The position numbers and the translations under genes were made by a program. From Verrucomicrobiales bacterium (GTDB lineage Bacteria > Verrucomicrobiota > Verrucomicrobiia > Verrucomicrobiales > DEV007), in contig JAKSBG010000358.1 of NCBI GenBank assembly GCA_022361255.1, positions 1 through 38,102 on the forward strand: 38,102 nucleotides of DNA. The letters are read 5' to 3'. Shown here piece after piece: positions 16,149 through 24,986 of the stretch. Every line of letters begins with the position of its first letter. Position 1 is the first letter of the stretch. The notes below the pieces were generated by a model. It searched no databases. It was not told the DNA's origin and worked only from the letters and a program-made list of their open reading frames with translations.

Positions 16149-18941
16149 TTAAAAATAGCGGGCCAGATACTTGCCTGTGAGGGAGCCTTTCGCTTTTGCA
16201 ATTTCTCCGGGTCGGCCAGTCGCGATGACTTCGCCGCCGTGCTCACCGCCTCCGGGTCCCATGTCGATGATGTGATCGGAGCACTTGATGACATCGAGAT
16301 TGTGTTCGATCACGATGAGTGTGTTTCCCTGATCCCGAAGCCGGTAGAAAACTTCGAGCAGAGTCGCGATATCGGAAAAGTGAAGGCCGGTCGTCGGCTC
16401 GTCCAGCAGGTAGAGGGTGTTTCCGGTTGATGTTTTTCCGAGCTCCGCTGCGAGCTTGATGCGTTGCGCTTCGCCACCGGAAAGAGTGGTAGCAGACTGA
16501 CCCAGCCTGAGGTAGCCGAGGCCGACATCGCGGAGAGCTCGTAGCTGCTGGCTGATCTTCGGAATTTTCTGAAAAAAGGCGAGGGCTTCCTCCACCGTCA
16601 TTTCAAGAACATCAGCGATGCTCTTTCCACGGTAGGTCACGTCGAGCGTTTCGCGGTTGTAGCGACGGCCCCCGCAGGTTTCGCAAGTGACGTAGACGTC
16701 ACTGAGAAAGTGCATGTCAATTTTGATCAAGCCATCGCCCTGGCAGGTTTCGCAGCGACCACCGGAGACGTTGAAGCTGAACCGGCCCGGTTCGTATCCG
16801 CGCGCACGGGACGCGGGGAGCTGACTGAAAAGGTCGCGGATCGGGCTGAAGACCCCGATATAGGTGGCAGGGTTTGAACGCGGGCTTCTACCAATCGGGG
16901 CCTGATCGATAACGATGACTTTGTCAATGTGCTCGATACCCTCAATCGAATCGTGCTCACCGGGCTTGTCCTTGTTGCTGTGAAAATGCCGGAAAAGTGC
17001 CCGGCGCAAAATGGTGTCGACGAGTGTTGATTTTCCGCTGCCGGAAAGGCCGGTTACACAAATGAAACGGCCCAGGGGAAAAGCCACGTCGATGTTCCTC
17101 AGGTTGTGCTCTCTCGCTCCGCGAATGACAATTTCCCGGTCTTCGAGATCGCTTTCATAGAGCGGCGGAATTTCGATTTTCTCTCTGCCGGACAACCACG
17201 CGCCGGTGATGGAGTTTTGGTCGGCCTCGACCTCCCCCGGACTTCCCTGAGAGAGCAATCGACCTCCCTCAGGTCCCGCACCGGGACCGATGTCGAGAAG
17301 GTGGTCGGCCGCGCGGATCGTGTCTTCATCGTGTTCCACCACGATGACGGAGTTCCCCGCATCTCGCAGATTCTTCAGCGTCGCGATGAGTTTCTCGTTG
17401 TCCGACTGATGCAATCCGATACTCGGTTCGTCGAGTACATAGAGAACTCCGGCGAGCCCTGCTCCGAGCTGTGTTGCGAGTCTGATACGTTGACTTTCCC
17501 CCCCCGACAGAGTTCCGCTCTGCCGGTCAAGGGAGAGATAACCCAGGCCAACAGTCTGGAGAAACGAAAGTCGCTTCTTCACTTCACTGATGACTTCTCC
17601 GGCATAAGTGCTTTCCAGCTCCGAGAGAATAACTCCCTCGATCCATGCGAGTGCTTTCTCGATGGAGAGACTGGTAAAACCTTCGATGGAGAGAGGTTTC
17701 TCCCGGTGGTTCAGGGTTACAGAAAGGATGTCATCTTTGAGCCGTTTCCCCTCGCAGTCAGGACAAGGTTTCGGTGACATGAAGCGGCGAACGTTCCTCT
17801 TCGTGACTTCGCTCTTTGTCGTTTTGAGGAGCCGCAGCGCCTGGTTGCTGAGGCCTTCAAACTGATCATCTCCGAAGAGAAGTGCCTTCTTAAATTCGCG
17901 CGGCAGCCCGGAAACCGGAGCTTCCAGATCCGCAGAGTAGGTTTTGGCGAGATCCTCAATGGCACGCTGGTGAAAACCCTTTCGTTTCTTTGATCCGCTC
18001 CACCACGTTTTGATCGCTCCCTGCTGAATGCTCTTTGAGGGATCCGGAACCATCAGTTCCCCGTCCGGGACAAGCCGGGTTCCCAGGCCGTGACACGTCG
18101 GGCAGGCCCCGAGGTGACTGTTAAACGAGAAATGCTTTGGCGTGAGCTTCGGAAGGCTGAAGCCTGTATCGGGATTCGTGAAGCGAAACGTAAAATCATG
18201 CGGCTCCCACTCATCGGATTCCGGCACCTGCACGAGAGCGGAAATGTGATTTTCGGAGATTTTTTGTGCCGTCTCGAGCGAGTCAGCGAGCCTTCCCCGG
18301 ATGTCTTCCCGGATGACGAGTCGGTCGATAACGATTTCCACTTTCTTTGCTTTCGGATTTTCTCCCGATTCCTCGATCTCGATGATCTTCCCGTCGAGCC
18401 GGACACGGAGAAATCCCTGGGCGCGCTGCCGTTCGAGCACTTCGCCGAGGGTTTCGCCCTTTTCGACGCGAAGCGGTGCAAGCAGGACAATCTTTGTTCT
18501 CTCCGGATGAGCGGTGAGGACGTCGACGATGTCTTTGATCGAGTGGCGAACAAGCGGGGTTCCCGTCTCGGGATCATGCGGCTGCCCCAGCGCGGCGTAG
18601 AGAATACGGAGGTAGTCGTAGATTTCGGTTGTCGTCGCAATCGTTGAGCGCGGATTCGGCTGGGAGGTGCGCTGTTCGATGGCAATCGCCGGAGTGAGTC
18701 CCTCGATAAAATCCACTTCCGGCTTTTCCAACTGATCCAGAAACTGCCGCGCGTAGGCGGACAAGGATTCGACGTATCGCCTCTGTCCCTCGGCGTAAAG
18801 TGTGTCGAATGCGAGCGACGACTTTCCGGAGCCGGAAACACCGGTGACGACGACAAACCGGTTTCTTGGAATGTCGAGATCAAGATTCTTCAGGTTGTGC
18901 TGGCGGGCACCCTGGATGCGGATGAACGCGTTTTCGCTCAT
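16149..18941 (-). CDS. uvrA: Excinuclease ABC subunit A
   Basis: A 930-residue UvrA, the damage-recognition ATPase of nucleotide excision repair. Both ABC modules are intact: Walker [10 protein letters not shown] near residue 34 and GLSGSGKST in the second half; signatures [16 protein letters not shown] and [16 protein letters not shown]; Walker [11 protein letters not shown] and [10 protein letters not shown]. Zinc motifs: CPDC (module linker) and the C-terminal CETCQGDG with CETCGGRR are present. In the first zinc site only the second pair (ACPTCHGLG) is seen; the usual first CxxC is replaced by a stretch such as [13 protein letters not shown]. The stop is 22 bases from the convergent DUF1080 gene. 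No SOS box that I recognise precedes it. Confidence 0.97.
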   Translation of the reverse strand: MSENAFIRIQGARQHNLKNLDLDIPRNRFVVVTGVSGSGKSSLAFDTLYAEGQRRYVESLSAYARQFLDQLEKPEVDFIEGLTPAIAIEQRTSQPNPRSTIATTTEIYDYLRILYAALGQPHDPETGTPLVRHSIKDIVDVLTAHPERTKIVLLAPLRVEKGETLGEVLERQRAQGFLRVRLDGKIIEIEESGENPKAKKVEIVIDRLVIREDIRGRLADSLETAQKISENHISALVQVPESDEWEPHDFTFRFTNPDTGFSLPKLTPKHFSFNSHLGACPTCHGLGTRLVPDGELMVPDPSKSIQQGAIKTWWSGSKKRKGFHQRAIEDLAKTYSADLEAPVSGLPREFKKALLFGDDQFEGLSNQALRLLKTTKSEVTKRNVRRFMSPKPCPDCEGKRLKDDILSVTLNHREKPLSIEGFTSLSIEKALAWIEGVILSELESTYAGEVISEVKKRLSFLQTVGLGYLSLDRQSGTLSGGESQRIRLATQLGAGLAGVLYVLDEPSIGLHQSDNEKLIATLKNLRDAGNSVIVVEHDEDTIRAADHLLDIGPGAGPEGGRLLSQGSPGEVEADQNSITGAWLSGREKIEIPPLYESDLEDREIVIRGAREHNLRNIDVAFPLGRFICVTGLSGSGKSTLVDTILRRALFRHFHSNKDKPGEHDSIEGIEHIDKVIVIDQAPIGRSPRSNPATYIGVFSPIRDLFSQLPASRARGYEPGRFSFNVSGGRCETCQGDGLIKIDMHFLSDVYVTCETCGGRRYNRETLDVTYRGKSIADVLEMTVEEALAFFQKIPKISQQLRALRDVGLGYLRLGQSATTLSGGEAQRIKLAAELGKTSTGNTLYLLDEPTTGLHFSDIATLLEVFYRLRDQGNTLIVIEHNLDVIKCSDHIIDMGPGGGEHGGEVIATGRPGEIAKAKGSLTGKYLARYF

Positions 18942-18998
18942 GGGCGGAGTGTCCGGTGGAAAGGCCGAACTTGCAAGAAGTGCGTGGTTTTACGGGGC

Positions 18999-19027
18999 TT
19001 GTCGTAGTTGCCAAAAAGCGGTATCCT
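18999..19027 (+). promoter_or_regulatory. Candidate promoter, near-leaderless, upstream of the Uma2 gene
   Basis: TTGTCG (18999-19004) and TATCCT (19022-19027) are 17 bases apart. The next ATG starts only 8 bases downstream, so transcription would begin at or just before it. This is a moderate sequence match only. Confidence 0.35.
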
Positions 19028-19034
19028 TTCTCCC

Positions 19035-19574
19035 ATGTCCGTCGTTATCGAACTGCCGCCGCAGCGAAATCAAATCGCTTTCAATGAAAAGCGATGGGGC
19101 GAAATCATGTCCGACTCTGAAATCGCGGAGCTGGAACAGAGGATTGAGACGGACCGTTTTGGTCATGTAATTATGAGTCCGTATGCAGGTGGTTGGCATG
19201 GTGCGATGGAAATGCGAATTGGCATTTTACTGGAAAACAAATTGGGGGGAGGAACTCCTGTCGCCGAGTGTCCTATATCCACCTCCGACGGCGTAAAGCT
19301 CGCAGATGTGGGCTGGTATTCCGCAAATCGTTTTGAGGAAGTGAAAGAGAGTCTGGCGTTTCCCATTGCCCCGGAAATCTGCATTGAGGTGCTGTCACCA
19401 TCCAACTCTCCTGCCGAAATGGAAATGAAACGCCGCCTCTATCACGAAGCGGGCTGCCTCGAGTTCTGGACCTGCGATCAGGGCGGGACGGTCCTGTTTC
19501 TCGATGCGGAAAACGGGAAAGCTCTTTCTCAATCCCGAATCTGTCCGGACTTCCCCGACTCGATTTCGATTTAA
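19035..19574 (+). CDS. Uma2 family restriction-endonuclease-like protein (DUF820)
   Basis: A 179-residue protein of the Uma2 family, which has a PD-(D/E)xK nuclease fold and is widespread in Cyanobacteria and PVC bacteria. Expected positions: a His/Glu helix at [17 protein letters not shown], Asp in KLADVGWYS, Glu in [12 protein letters not shown] and Lys in the helix [10 protein letters not shown], then [15 protein letters not shown]. The set D, E, K supports a nuclease fold; family function is unproven. The ATG at 19035 is chosen; a TTG nine codons upstream exists. It faces away from uvrA with 93 bases between. A 19-base gap separates it from the next gene on the same strand. Confidence 0.85.
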   Translation: MSVVIELPPQRNQIAFNEKRWGEIMSDSEIAELEQRIETDRFGHVIMSPYAGGWHGAMEMRIGILLENKLGGGTPVAECPISTSDGVKLADVGWYSANRFEEVKESLAFPIAPEICIEVLSPSNSPAEMEMKRRLYHEAGCLEFWTCDQGGTVLFLDAENGKALSQSRICPDFPDSISI

Positions 19575-19592
19575 GGCAGCCGCTTCTTCTCT

Positions 19593-20162
19593 ATGTCAGA
19601 CCGCAAATGGAAAACGATTCGCGATCTCGGGAAGGAACTTCCCGCAGATGAGGAATCCACGTTGCTCGATGCCGCAGAGGAGCAGGAGCACGTCATTGCT
19701 GAAGTAGACGTTGAGTCCGGAGGCTCCGACATCCCTGCGGAACCCGTTGGCATTCAGGACGTGCTGGTCGCATTTCCGTCGGCCGCGACCAATCGCCTGC
19801 TCCGCGAAGCTCTCGAAAACTTCACTCATTCCCGAGTTGAAACGACTACCGATGCGATACGGGCCTTTGAAATGGCGTTGCAGAAACCGTATCGCATTTT
19901 CCTCTTCGCCTACGACTTCGATCAGATGGAAGGCACGCTTCTCTACGAACTACTCTGCAAGGTCTATTCTACCGGAGCGGGTCCCAAGCCTCTCGCCCCC
20001 GGCGTAATTTTTATCCGGGAAAGCAAGGAAGTACCCGTCTCCGAAGAATGGGTTCGCGATGCCAGGGTGAAAGACATCATCAGCAAGCCGATTCGCATCG
20101 ATCGACTGCTGCGTGCGGTAAAGGGAATTCTGGAAATACACGATCCGACCACGGGGGACTGA
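19593..20162 (+). CDS. Degenerate response-regulator receiver-like protein
   Basis: A 189-residue protein. The first 54 residues are acidic and probably unstructured. Residues about 55-180 follow the receiver fold: strand DVLVAFP, helix NRLLREALENF, strand-like TTTDAIRAFEMAL, strand RIFLFAYDF, then helix LLYELLCKV, strand GVIFIRES and the terminal SKPIRIDRLLRAVKGIL. The acidic pair after strand 1 is absent (FPS instead of xDD) and the phospho-acceptor position aligns with Ala in LFAYDFDQMEG; only the late Lys (K165) and following Pro are kept. So it is likely not phosphorylated in the usual way and may bind a partner. It ends 14 bases from the convergent receiver-cyclase gene. That neighbourhood hints at a signalling link, but nothing proves it. 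Confidence 0.6.
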   Translation: MSDRKWKTIRDLGKELPADEESTLLDAAEEQEHVIAEVDVESGGSDIPAEPVGIQDVLVAFPSAATNRLLREALENFTHSRVETTTDAIRAFEMALQKPYRIFLFAYDFDQMEGTLLYELLCKVYSTGAGPKPLAPGVIFIRESKEVPVSEEWVRDARVKDIISKPIRIDRLLRAVKGILEIHDPTTGD

Positions 20163-20176
20163 AGGCCGGGAAAGTC

Positions 20177-21883
20177 TCACTTCCCCGGCAGCTCCCAGAC
20201 CGGGGAGAATTCCTCGCCGTCATTCAGCATCGATTCGACGATGCGGGCCATGAGTTGCAGGCCGGGTCCGTCATCGGGTGATTCCAGAAGAACATCACTG
20301 AGAATCGACGAAGCCTTCCGAAAATTGCCGGACTCAAATTCTTCCAGGGAATCCTGATAGCGCTTTGCCAATTCCGCCCAGTCCGGTCGGGCACCGGGAG
20401 GCTCGAGCTCGTAGAGATGGACGGGTGCCTGAATGTTCTGCACCCGGACCTGGCACAATCTCCTTCGTGAAAAACTCAAAGGAAGTTGCGCTGCCGTGTA
20501 CCCGGTGACAAGCATCGGGGTCCTCAGATATTTCGTAGCTCCCTGGACGCGACTGGCAAGATTTACCACTGTCCCGAGAGGGCCATATTTAAATTTGCGA
20601 TGCGTTCCTACGTTTCCGACGAGGGCCTCCCCGGTATTTACGCCGATTCCCACTTCGGTTTCGGCGTCGACGACGGGCCGCCATTTCTCATTCAGATCAT
20701 CGAGACTTTTTCGAATCTCCATCGCAGCGCGACAGGCGAGCTCCGCGTGATTCGGCTGCACGTTCGGCGCCCCCCACATCGCCATGAGTTCATCACCGGT
20801 GTAGTCTACCAACACTCCGCCCAGCTCGATGACGCGGGTGGAGAATTCCCCCATGACTCCGCCGAGCCAGTCAATCGTCTGGCTCGGTCCGAGCCGTTCA
20901 CTGATCGATGAAAAGCCGCGGATATCGCAGAACAGCACACTGACTTCCGCCTGGCGCGCCTGCATCTTCATCGGGTCCGGATTCCGGGCCAGCTCGCGTG
21001 CCAGTTCGGGAGTGAAGTGCTGCTCGAAGACTTTTTCCCGAAGCCGCTTTTTCTCCAGGCTTGCGTTAAGCCGCGCCATGAGAAGGGCGGGCCGGATGGG
21101 GCGGGAAAGAAAATCTTCCGCCCCGATTTCGATGCACCGGACAGCGTCCTGCTCCTCCTGAAGTCCGGTTACCACGATTACCGGCGTGTAGCGGAGGTGC
21201 CCTGATTCCCGGAGCGATTCGAGAACTTGAAACCCGTCCATTTCCGGCATTTCGATATCGAGAAGAACCGCATCAAAGTCGTTCGCCTCGATTTTCTCGA
21301 TGGCGATTCGTCCGTTCTCCGCAAACTGAACTTCGAATCCGCAGGGCTGCAGCAAACGATCGAGAATCTCCCTGTTCTCAGGATCGTCGTCCGCAACGAG
21401 AATGATACCGGCCGATTCGCCCGGTTCACAGGGGAGGTGGGATGCCTCGGGAGGTTCCTCACTTTCCTCCGCGATGGCAGCAGTGCCTGATACGAGAGCG
21501 AGACAGGACTCCAGCACCCCCACGATTTCCCGGGAACGATCGAGAAATTCAGGCGGGCACGGAAACATCTGCATCAGTTGAATCGTTCCGAACAAGTGAT
21601 TCAATTGATTGCGGGCATCATGACGGGATTTTCGGAGTGCCGCAGAAAACCGGGAATCAGTCGAAACGTCTTCTCCAAACCACTGCGCAATCCCGCTGCG
21701 AAAAGCCGGGGCCTCGTTGTGAAGTTTCTTCAGGTCCCGCGAAAATTGCTCCGCATCGGCTTCCGGAACGCCGTCGGGTGCGTCCATGCCGAGTTTTTCG
21801 ACGAGGTGGCATAGCCGGTCCGCCGCAGGGATCAATTCTCCGCGAAGAATTTGCAGACTGTTCTGTGACGCCGCAAGAGACAT
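20177..21883 (-). CDS. Receiver plus class III nucleotide cyclase protein
   Basis: A 568-residue signalling protein. Residues 1-130 are helical and include RHDARNQLNHLFG (H88), like the phosphorylated helix of a histidine kinase, but there is no ATPase domain. Residues 158-275 are a receiver: ILVADDDPENRE, acceptor Asp in LLDIEMPEMDG (D209), Thr in VVVTG, but the usual Lys is Arg in FLSRPIRP. Residues about 310-480 are a class III cyclase: metal Asps in LFCDIRGF (D320) and DYTGDELMAMWG (D364), and N441/R445 in NLASR. The base-selecting positions read D360 and T438, not the Lys/Asp of adenylate cyclases, so ATP versus GTP is not clear. A short tail to 568 is helical. ATG 21883 chosen; a TTG eight codons upstream exists. 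Confidence 0.9.
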   Translation of the reverse strand: MSLAASQNSLQILRGELIPAADRLCHLVEKLGMDAPDGVPEADAEQFSRDLKKLHNEAPAFRSGIAQWFGEDVSTDSRFSAALRKSRHDARNQLNHLFGTIQLMQMFPCPPEFLDRSREIVGVLESCLALVSGTAAIAEESEEPPEASHLPCEPGESAGIILVADDDPENREILDRLLQPCGFEVQFAENGRIAIEKIEANDFDAVLLDIEMPEMDGFQVLESLRESGHLRYTPVIVVTGLQEEQDAVRCIEIGAEDFLSRPIRPALLMARLNASLEKKRLREKVFEQHFTPELARELARNPDPMKMQARQAEVSVLFCDIRGFSSISERLGPSQTIDWLGGVMGEFSTRVIELGGVLVDYTGDELMAMWGAPNVQPNHAELACRAAMEIRKSLDDLNEKWRPVVDAETEVGIGVNTGEALVGNVGTHRKFKYGPLGTVVNLASRVQGATKYLRTPMLVTGYTAAQLPLSFSRRRLCQVRVQNIQAPVHLYELEPPGARPDWAELAKRYQDSLEEFESGNFRKASSILSDVLLESPDDGPGLQLMARIVESMLNDGEEFSPVWELPGK

Positions 21884-21957
21884 AAGGAGAATACTGTCGC
21901 CTCTCAAAGGACTTTTCGCAGCAGCGAATACGCGAAATTTTCCGGACAGTAGTTTTC

Positions 21958-22473
21958 TCAGGTCAGTGGTTTTTCCATCAGAAAATCATCCATTTCGAAG
22001 CCATTGCCGATATCGAGCCGGTCTTCGGCATAGACGGAGAACCCAACACGCCGGTAAAATTGCAATGCATTCGCGTTGTGTCGATTTACCCGGAGCCTGA
22101 TCGCCCGGGCCCCGCTGTCCCGTAATTCTTCTGCAAGCACTTCGACCGCCGATTTCCCCACCCCTTTTCCCTGAAGCGGAGCCTCCACATAAAGTTTGTG
22201 CAATTCGCAGGGGCCATTCACTTCCACCGGCCCGAATGCGGCAAATCCCGCATTCTTCCCGGCACAATGGATCCACCGGTAGTGAACGCCTCTCGTGACA
22301 TCCTGCCCGATCGCCACCTCCGAATACATCATCTCCAGCATGTATTCGATCTGTCGGAGATCGAGAATGGATGAATAGGCTGAAGGCCAAATCCGTTCCG
22401 CAGCTTCGCGAATCGCGCCCCAATCCTCCTGCGGGACGGGGAGCAGTTTGACTCGGTGCTCCGGTAGATTCAT
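21958..22473 (-). CDS. GNAT family N-acetyltransferase
   Basis: A 171-residue acetyltransferase. The acetyl-CoA loop is LQGKGVGKSAVE (QGKGVG at residues 101-106), preceded by the strand ELHKLYVEAPL, with IRLRVNRHNANALQFYRRVGF as the usual Asn/Tyr C-terminal motif B. This fold moves an acetyl group from acetyl-CoA to an amine; the acceptor cannot be told from sequence. The RimI-like last segment suggests a small-molecule or peptide N-terminus acceptor. It lies 74 bases from the cyclase start, on the same strand, and is divergent from the cytochrome c gene. Confidence 0.88.
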   Translation of the reverse strand: MNLPEHRVKLLPVPQEDWGAIREAAERIWPSAYSSILDLRQIEYMLEMMYSEVAIGQDVTRGVHYRWIHCAGKNAGFAAFGPVEVNGPCELHKLYVEAPLQGKGVGKSAVEVLAEELRDSGARAIRLRVNRHNANALQFYRRVGFSVYAEDRLDIGNGFEMDDFLMEKPLT

Positions 22474-22514
22474 TTTTCTGAAAAACAGCCGAAAAAGAGC
22501 ACCCCCGGCCCTCT

Positions 22515-22571
22515 TTCCGGCGTAAAATCAAGCACAGGCCGGTGCAGCAAACAATTGACTTCCGGCGTAAA
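22515..22571 (+). repeat. Direct repeat TTCCGGCGTAAA upstream of the cytochrome c gene
   Basis: The 12-base string occurs at 22515-22526 and 22560-22571, 45 bases apart (about four helical turns). The second copy is preceded by TTGAC and ends 20 bases before the start codon. This spacing would suit a regulator that binds on one face, but two copies could also arise by chance duplication. Confidence 0.3.
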
Positions 22572-22591
22572 CAAGCTTCCTTCCACCGACC

Positions 22592-23284
22592 ATGAGCGAC
22601 ACAAGCCAAGCATCCAGTAATCCGATCCTTTCCATCATCGGCAGCGTTTTCCTTTTTCTTGTTCCCGCATCACTGATTGTCATGCTCGGAATCGTAGGAT
22701 TTGCCTTCGTCGGCGGCGGACTGGGAGGCGGTGATGACAAGAAAGAAACCGCCGAAACTCCGGCTCCGGCCCCGGCTGAAGCAGCCCCGGCGGCGGAAGA
22801 AAAAGTTGCGGATGCCGCTCCGACAGCAGCCGCTCCCGCAAAGGAAGAAACAGCAGCTTCGGCTGACGCCGCTGCAGAGATCGATCCGGCGGTTATGGCT
22901 CTCGGAAAGACAACCTACGCGACCTGTGCCGCCTGTCACGGCCCTGACGGAACCGGACTCAAAGCCGGCCCTGCCCTCATGGCACCCAGTCTCGTTGGTT
23001 CTGAAATGCTTCTCGGAGACCCCGACCTTCCCCTTCTTGTGGTTCTCAAAGGAATTGCCAAAGAAAACATGGACTTCATGGGCATGATGGCACCTCTCGC
23101 AGCCGGCCTCGATGACGAAAAACTCGCTGCAGTTCTCACCTACACCCGCAATGAGTGGGGCAACAGCGCTCCTGCGGTTACGGTTGAACAGGCAGCTGCC
23201 GCGCGCGCGAAATTTGCTGACGTGGATGCACCGGCCGGTGTGAAGCGTGCCGAACTGCAAAAGATCGTCGACGCTCACAAATGA
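22592..23284 (+). CDS. Membrane-anchored c-type cytochrome
   Basis: A 230-residue cytochrome. Residues about 12-40 form one membrane helix with no cleavage site, followed by GGGLGGG and a long Ala/Pro/Glu-rich linker (50-95). The class I heme domain contains CAACHG (C112, C115, H116), the loop GTGLKAGPALMAPSLVGSE, and a Met-rich MDFMGMMAPLAAGLDDEKLAAV segment that should supply the axial Met. The extended linker places the heme out from the membrane in the periplasm, as in small subunit-like cytochromes that shuttle electrons to oxidases or dehydrogenases. About 45 residues follow the last heme helix. Two TTCCGGCGTAAA copies lie upstream. Which respiratory partner it serves is not shown. Confidence 0.87.
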   Translation: MSDTSQASSNPILSIIGSVFLFLVPASLIVMLGIVGFAFVGGGLGGGDDKKETAETPAPAPAEAAPAAEEKVADAAPTAAAPAKEETAASADAAAEIDPAVMALGKTTYATCAACHGPDGTGLKAGPALMAPSLVGSEMLLGDPDLPLLVVLKGIAKENMDFMGMMAPLAAGLDDEKLAAVLTYTRNEWGNSAPAVTVEQAAAARAKFADVDAPAGVKRAELQKIVDAHK

Positions 23285-23318
23285 GCTGACTCGCCGAACC
23301 TGGCGATCCACGGCCGGA

Positions 23319-23338
23319 AGCGGGAAACCTTTCCCGCT
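23319..23338. terminator. Hairpin between convergent cytochrome c and HAD genes
   Basis: AGCGGGAAACCTTTCCCGCT is an inverted repeat with nine-base arms. It covers the HAD stop codon (CTA at 23337-23339) and follows the cytochrome stop by 35 bases. It lacks a clear T-run, so a bidirectional terminator role is likely but not certain. Confidence 0.4.
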
Positions 23339-24026
23339 ACCCGCTGATCAGCTCGCAGATGAACTCTGCGTCGACCTTTTCCAGCGAATCCACGATTCGG
23401 GACGCTCCGGACGTGGAAAATGATTCCTCCGGGTGAGTTGTCGTTACCGCAATCACCTTCATTCCGGCGGCAATCCCTGCTTCGACTCCCACGTGGGCAT
23501 CTTCAATCACCACGCAATCGACCGGCTGCCGGTTGATTTTTCGGGCCGCTTCCAGAAAGACATCCGGAGCCGGCTTGCCGTGGGATACGTCCTCAGCACC
23601 GGTGTAGTTCTCTCCAAAGAAACGGTCCAGACCGGTGATCCGAAAGCAGACTTCGATATTTTTCCGCGAGGTGGAAGAGCCGAGTGAAATCGGGATTTCA
23701 TTTTCGGCAAGGTCTTCCACGAGAGCCATCACTCCTGGCAGAGGCTCAAGCTTGTCTTCCGCGAGGAGCTCGCGATACAGCTCCTCTTTCTGCTCACCGA
23801 GTTTTCGAATCGTGTCGTGATCATCTCTCGCGGCCCATCCGAAAACATCCGGAATGCACATTTCATTCCGCATCCCGAATGACTCCTTGAACTGCTCTTT
23901 GGTGAGCGGTCTTCCCAGCTCATCAGCGAGGCGAAACCAGCTGCGCTCGTGCTGGTTATGGGAGTCGATCAGGACACCATCGAGATCAAAAACAACTCCG
24001 ATCAGGGGAGGGGGGGACGTATTCAT
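23337..24026 (-). CDS. HAD family hydrolase, beta-phosphoglucomutase-like
   Basis: A 229-residue HAD protein of the beta-phosphoglucomutase/phosphatase branch. Motif I is VFDLDGVLIDS (nucleophile D14, general acid/base D16), a helical cap follows, motif II is SLGSSTSRKN, motif III Lys is in HGKPAPDVFLEAA, and motif IV is VIEDAHVGVEAG. The DxD motif with VL and an HxxSW-type cap entry (NQHERSWF) matches phosphoglucomutase-like members, but many such proteins are general sugar-phosphate phosphatases. Start is the ATG at 24026. The 147 bases between it and the M15 stop hold no gene that I can see. Confidence 0.9.
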   Translation of the reverse strand: MNTSPPPLIGVVFDLDGVLIDSHNQHERSWFRLADELGRPLTKEQFKESFGMRNEMCIPDVFGWAARDDHDTIRKLGEQKEELYRELLAEDKLEPLPGVMALVEDLAENEIPISLGSSTSRKNIEVCFRITGLDRFFGENYTGAEDVSHGKPAPDVFLEAARKINRQPVDCVVIEDAHVGVEAGIAAGMKVIAVTTTHPEESFSTSGASRIVDSLEKVDAEFICELISG

Positions 24027-24173
24027 CGGTGCGAACCTACCGATCTCACGAAATAGCGCGAAAGATTTCAGCGAAAAATGTCATATCCGTCCACGAAGCC
24101 ACCAGAGTGAAGGGGAGAGTTGGACAGGGGGAAGGTCATCTGAAAGACATTCCAGGCAAATTCAGAATGCTGG

Positions 24174-24908
24174 TCAGGCGTCCCACGTTGCGTTGTACCC
24201 GCGGGTGTCGATATGGATGAAGGTAGGATAGGTCCCGATCCCGCCTTTGAAGAATTTGTTTTTTCGAAGCGTTTTCGCAACTTCGGAAGCTGCCGTTGAG
24301 CCTCCGGAAAACATCAGGTCGAGAGCCTGGTTCTTCATATGAAACGATCGACTGGCTGTTCCTAAACACGCGGCGTTATAAGCGGGGGAACGGTAAGCGG
24401 AATTAATGCAGTAGAGCGGCTTTCCCAGTTTGTGCCTGATCTCATCCGCGACCTTGAGCGTGTCTTCTATGCGGGACCAGTACGATTTAGGAGGTAGTTC
24501 GTTGGGAACGCCATCCCGAATATTTCGGTGAGGACGAATGATTTCCTCAGGGGTGATGTAGCGCAGTGGAATTTTCATGAGGAAGGCCGTGTATTCTGCT
24601 TCTGACTCCAACGTTCGGGGAATCGGAGGGGGGGATGAAAAGCGGTCTTGAAATTCAGACCACTCTTCTTCGATTTGTTGAATCGCCTTTTCTGCCAGGC
24701 TCACTCCTCGCTTAGCCTGCTTTTTCCAATTGATGTCGCTTCGATACGCGCGATAAGCTGCGGCAGCAGAAACGGAGCTCACTGCAACGGCTAAAATAAA
24801 TTTTCGACGGCGATAGACGGGGTCAGGACGAAGGTCATCCGGCGATAGATTGCCGAAAGCGGGGTGTGGCGTTTCATCCGTCTCAGGATTTTGTGGTTCA
24901 AGAGACAT
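24174..24908 (-). CDS. M15-type (YcbK/DUF882-like) peptidase, membrane-anchored
   Basis: A 244-residue protein. RRRKFILAVAVSSVSAAAAY at about 33-52 is a twin-Arg-like or membrane-anchor segment, so the rest is periplasmic. The C-terminal 90 residues match the M15 D-Ala-D-Ala carboxypeptidase/YcbK fold: SAYRSPAYNAACLGTASRSF with H190 in FHMKNQALD and D197, then FIHIDTRG with H232. These His, Asp, His positions match the zinc ligands of the family. It should act on peptidoglycan peptides, hydrolysing or cross-linking-associated; it lacks any obvious anchor to a partner. The 78 bases upstream contain no gene. Confidence 0.85.
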   Translation of the reverse strand: MSLEPQNPETDETPHPAFGNLSPDDLRPDPVYRRRKFILAVAVSSVSAAAAYRAYRSDINWKKQAKRGVSLAEKAIQQIEEEWSEFQDRFSSPPPIPRTLESEAEYTAFLMKIPLRYITPEEIIRPHRNIRDGVPNELPPKSYWSRIEDTLKVADEIRHKLGKPLYCINSAYRSPAYNAACLGTASRSFHMKNQALDLMFSGGSTAASEVAKTLRKNKFFKGGIGTYPTFIHIDTRGYNATWDA

Positions 24909-24986
24909 AGCAGGTCTGATGGGGGTTCTCAGACACTAACGTTTCGACGGCGGGATTTCTTGCAGGAAACTGCAAAATATTGATCA

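Noticed and set aside
20165-20189. Hairpin between the pseudo-receiver and the cyclase as a terminator
   Set aside because: The stem has an A-C mismatch, no T-run follows, and it overlaps the cyclase stop; kept only as a note.
19035-21883. A defence island built on the Uma2 nuclease and the cyclase (CBASS-like)
   Set aside because: The cyclase is class III with a receiver, not a CD-NTase; there is no cyclic-nucleotide effector, and Uma2 genes are common and scattered in PVC genomes.
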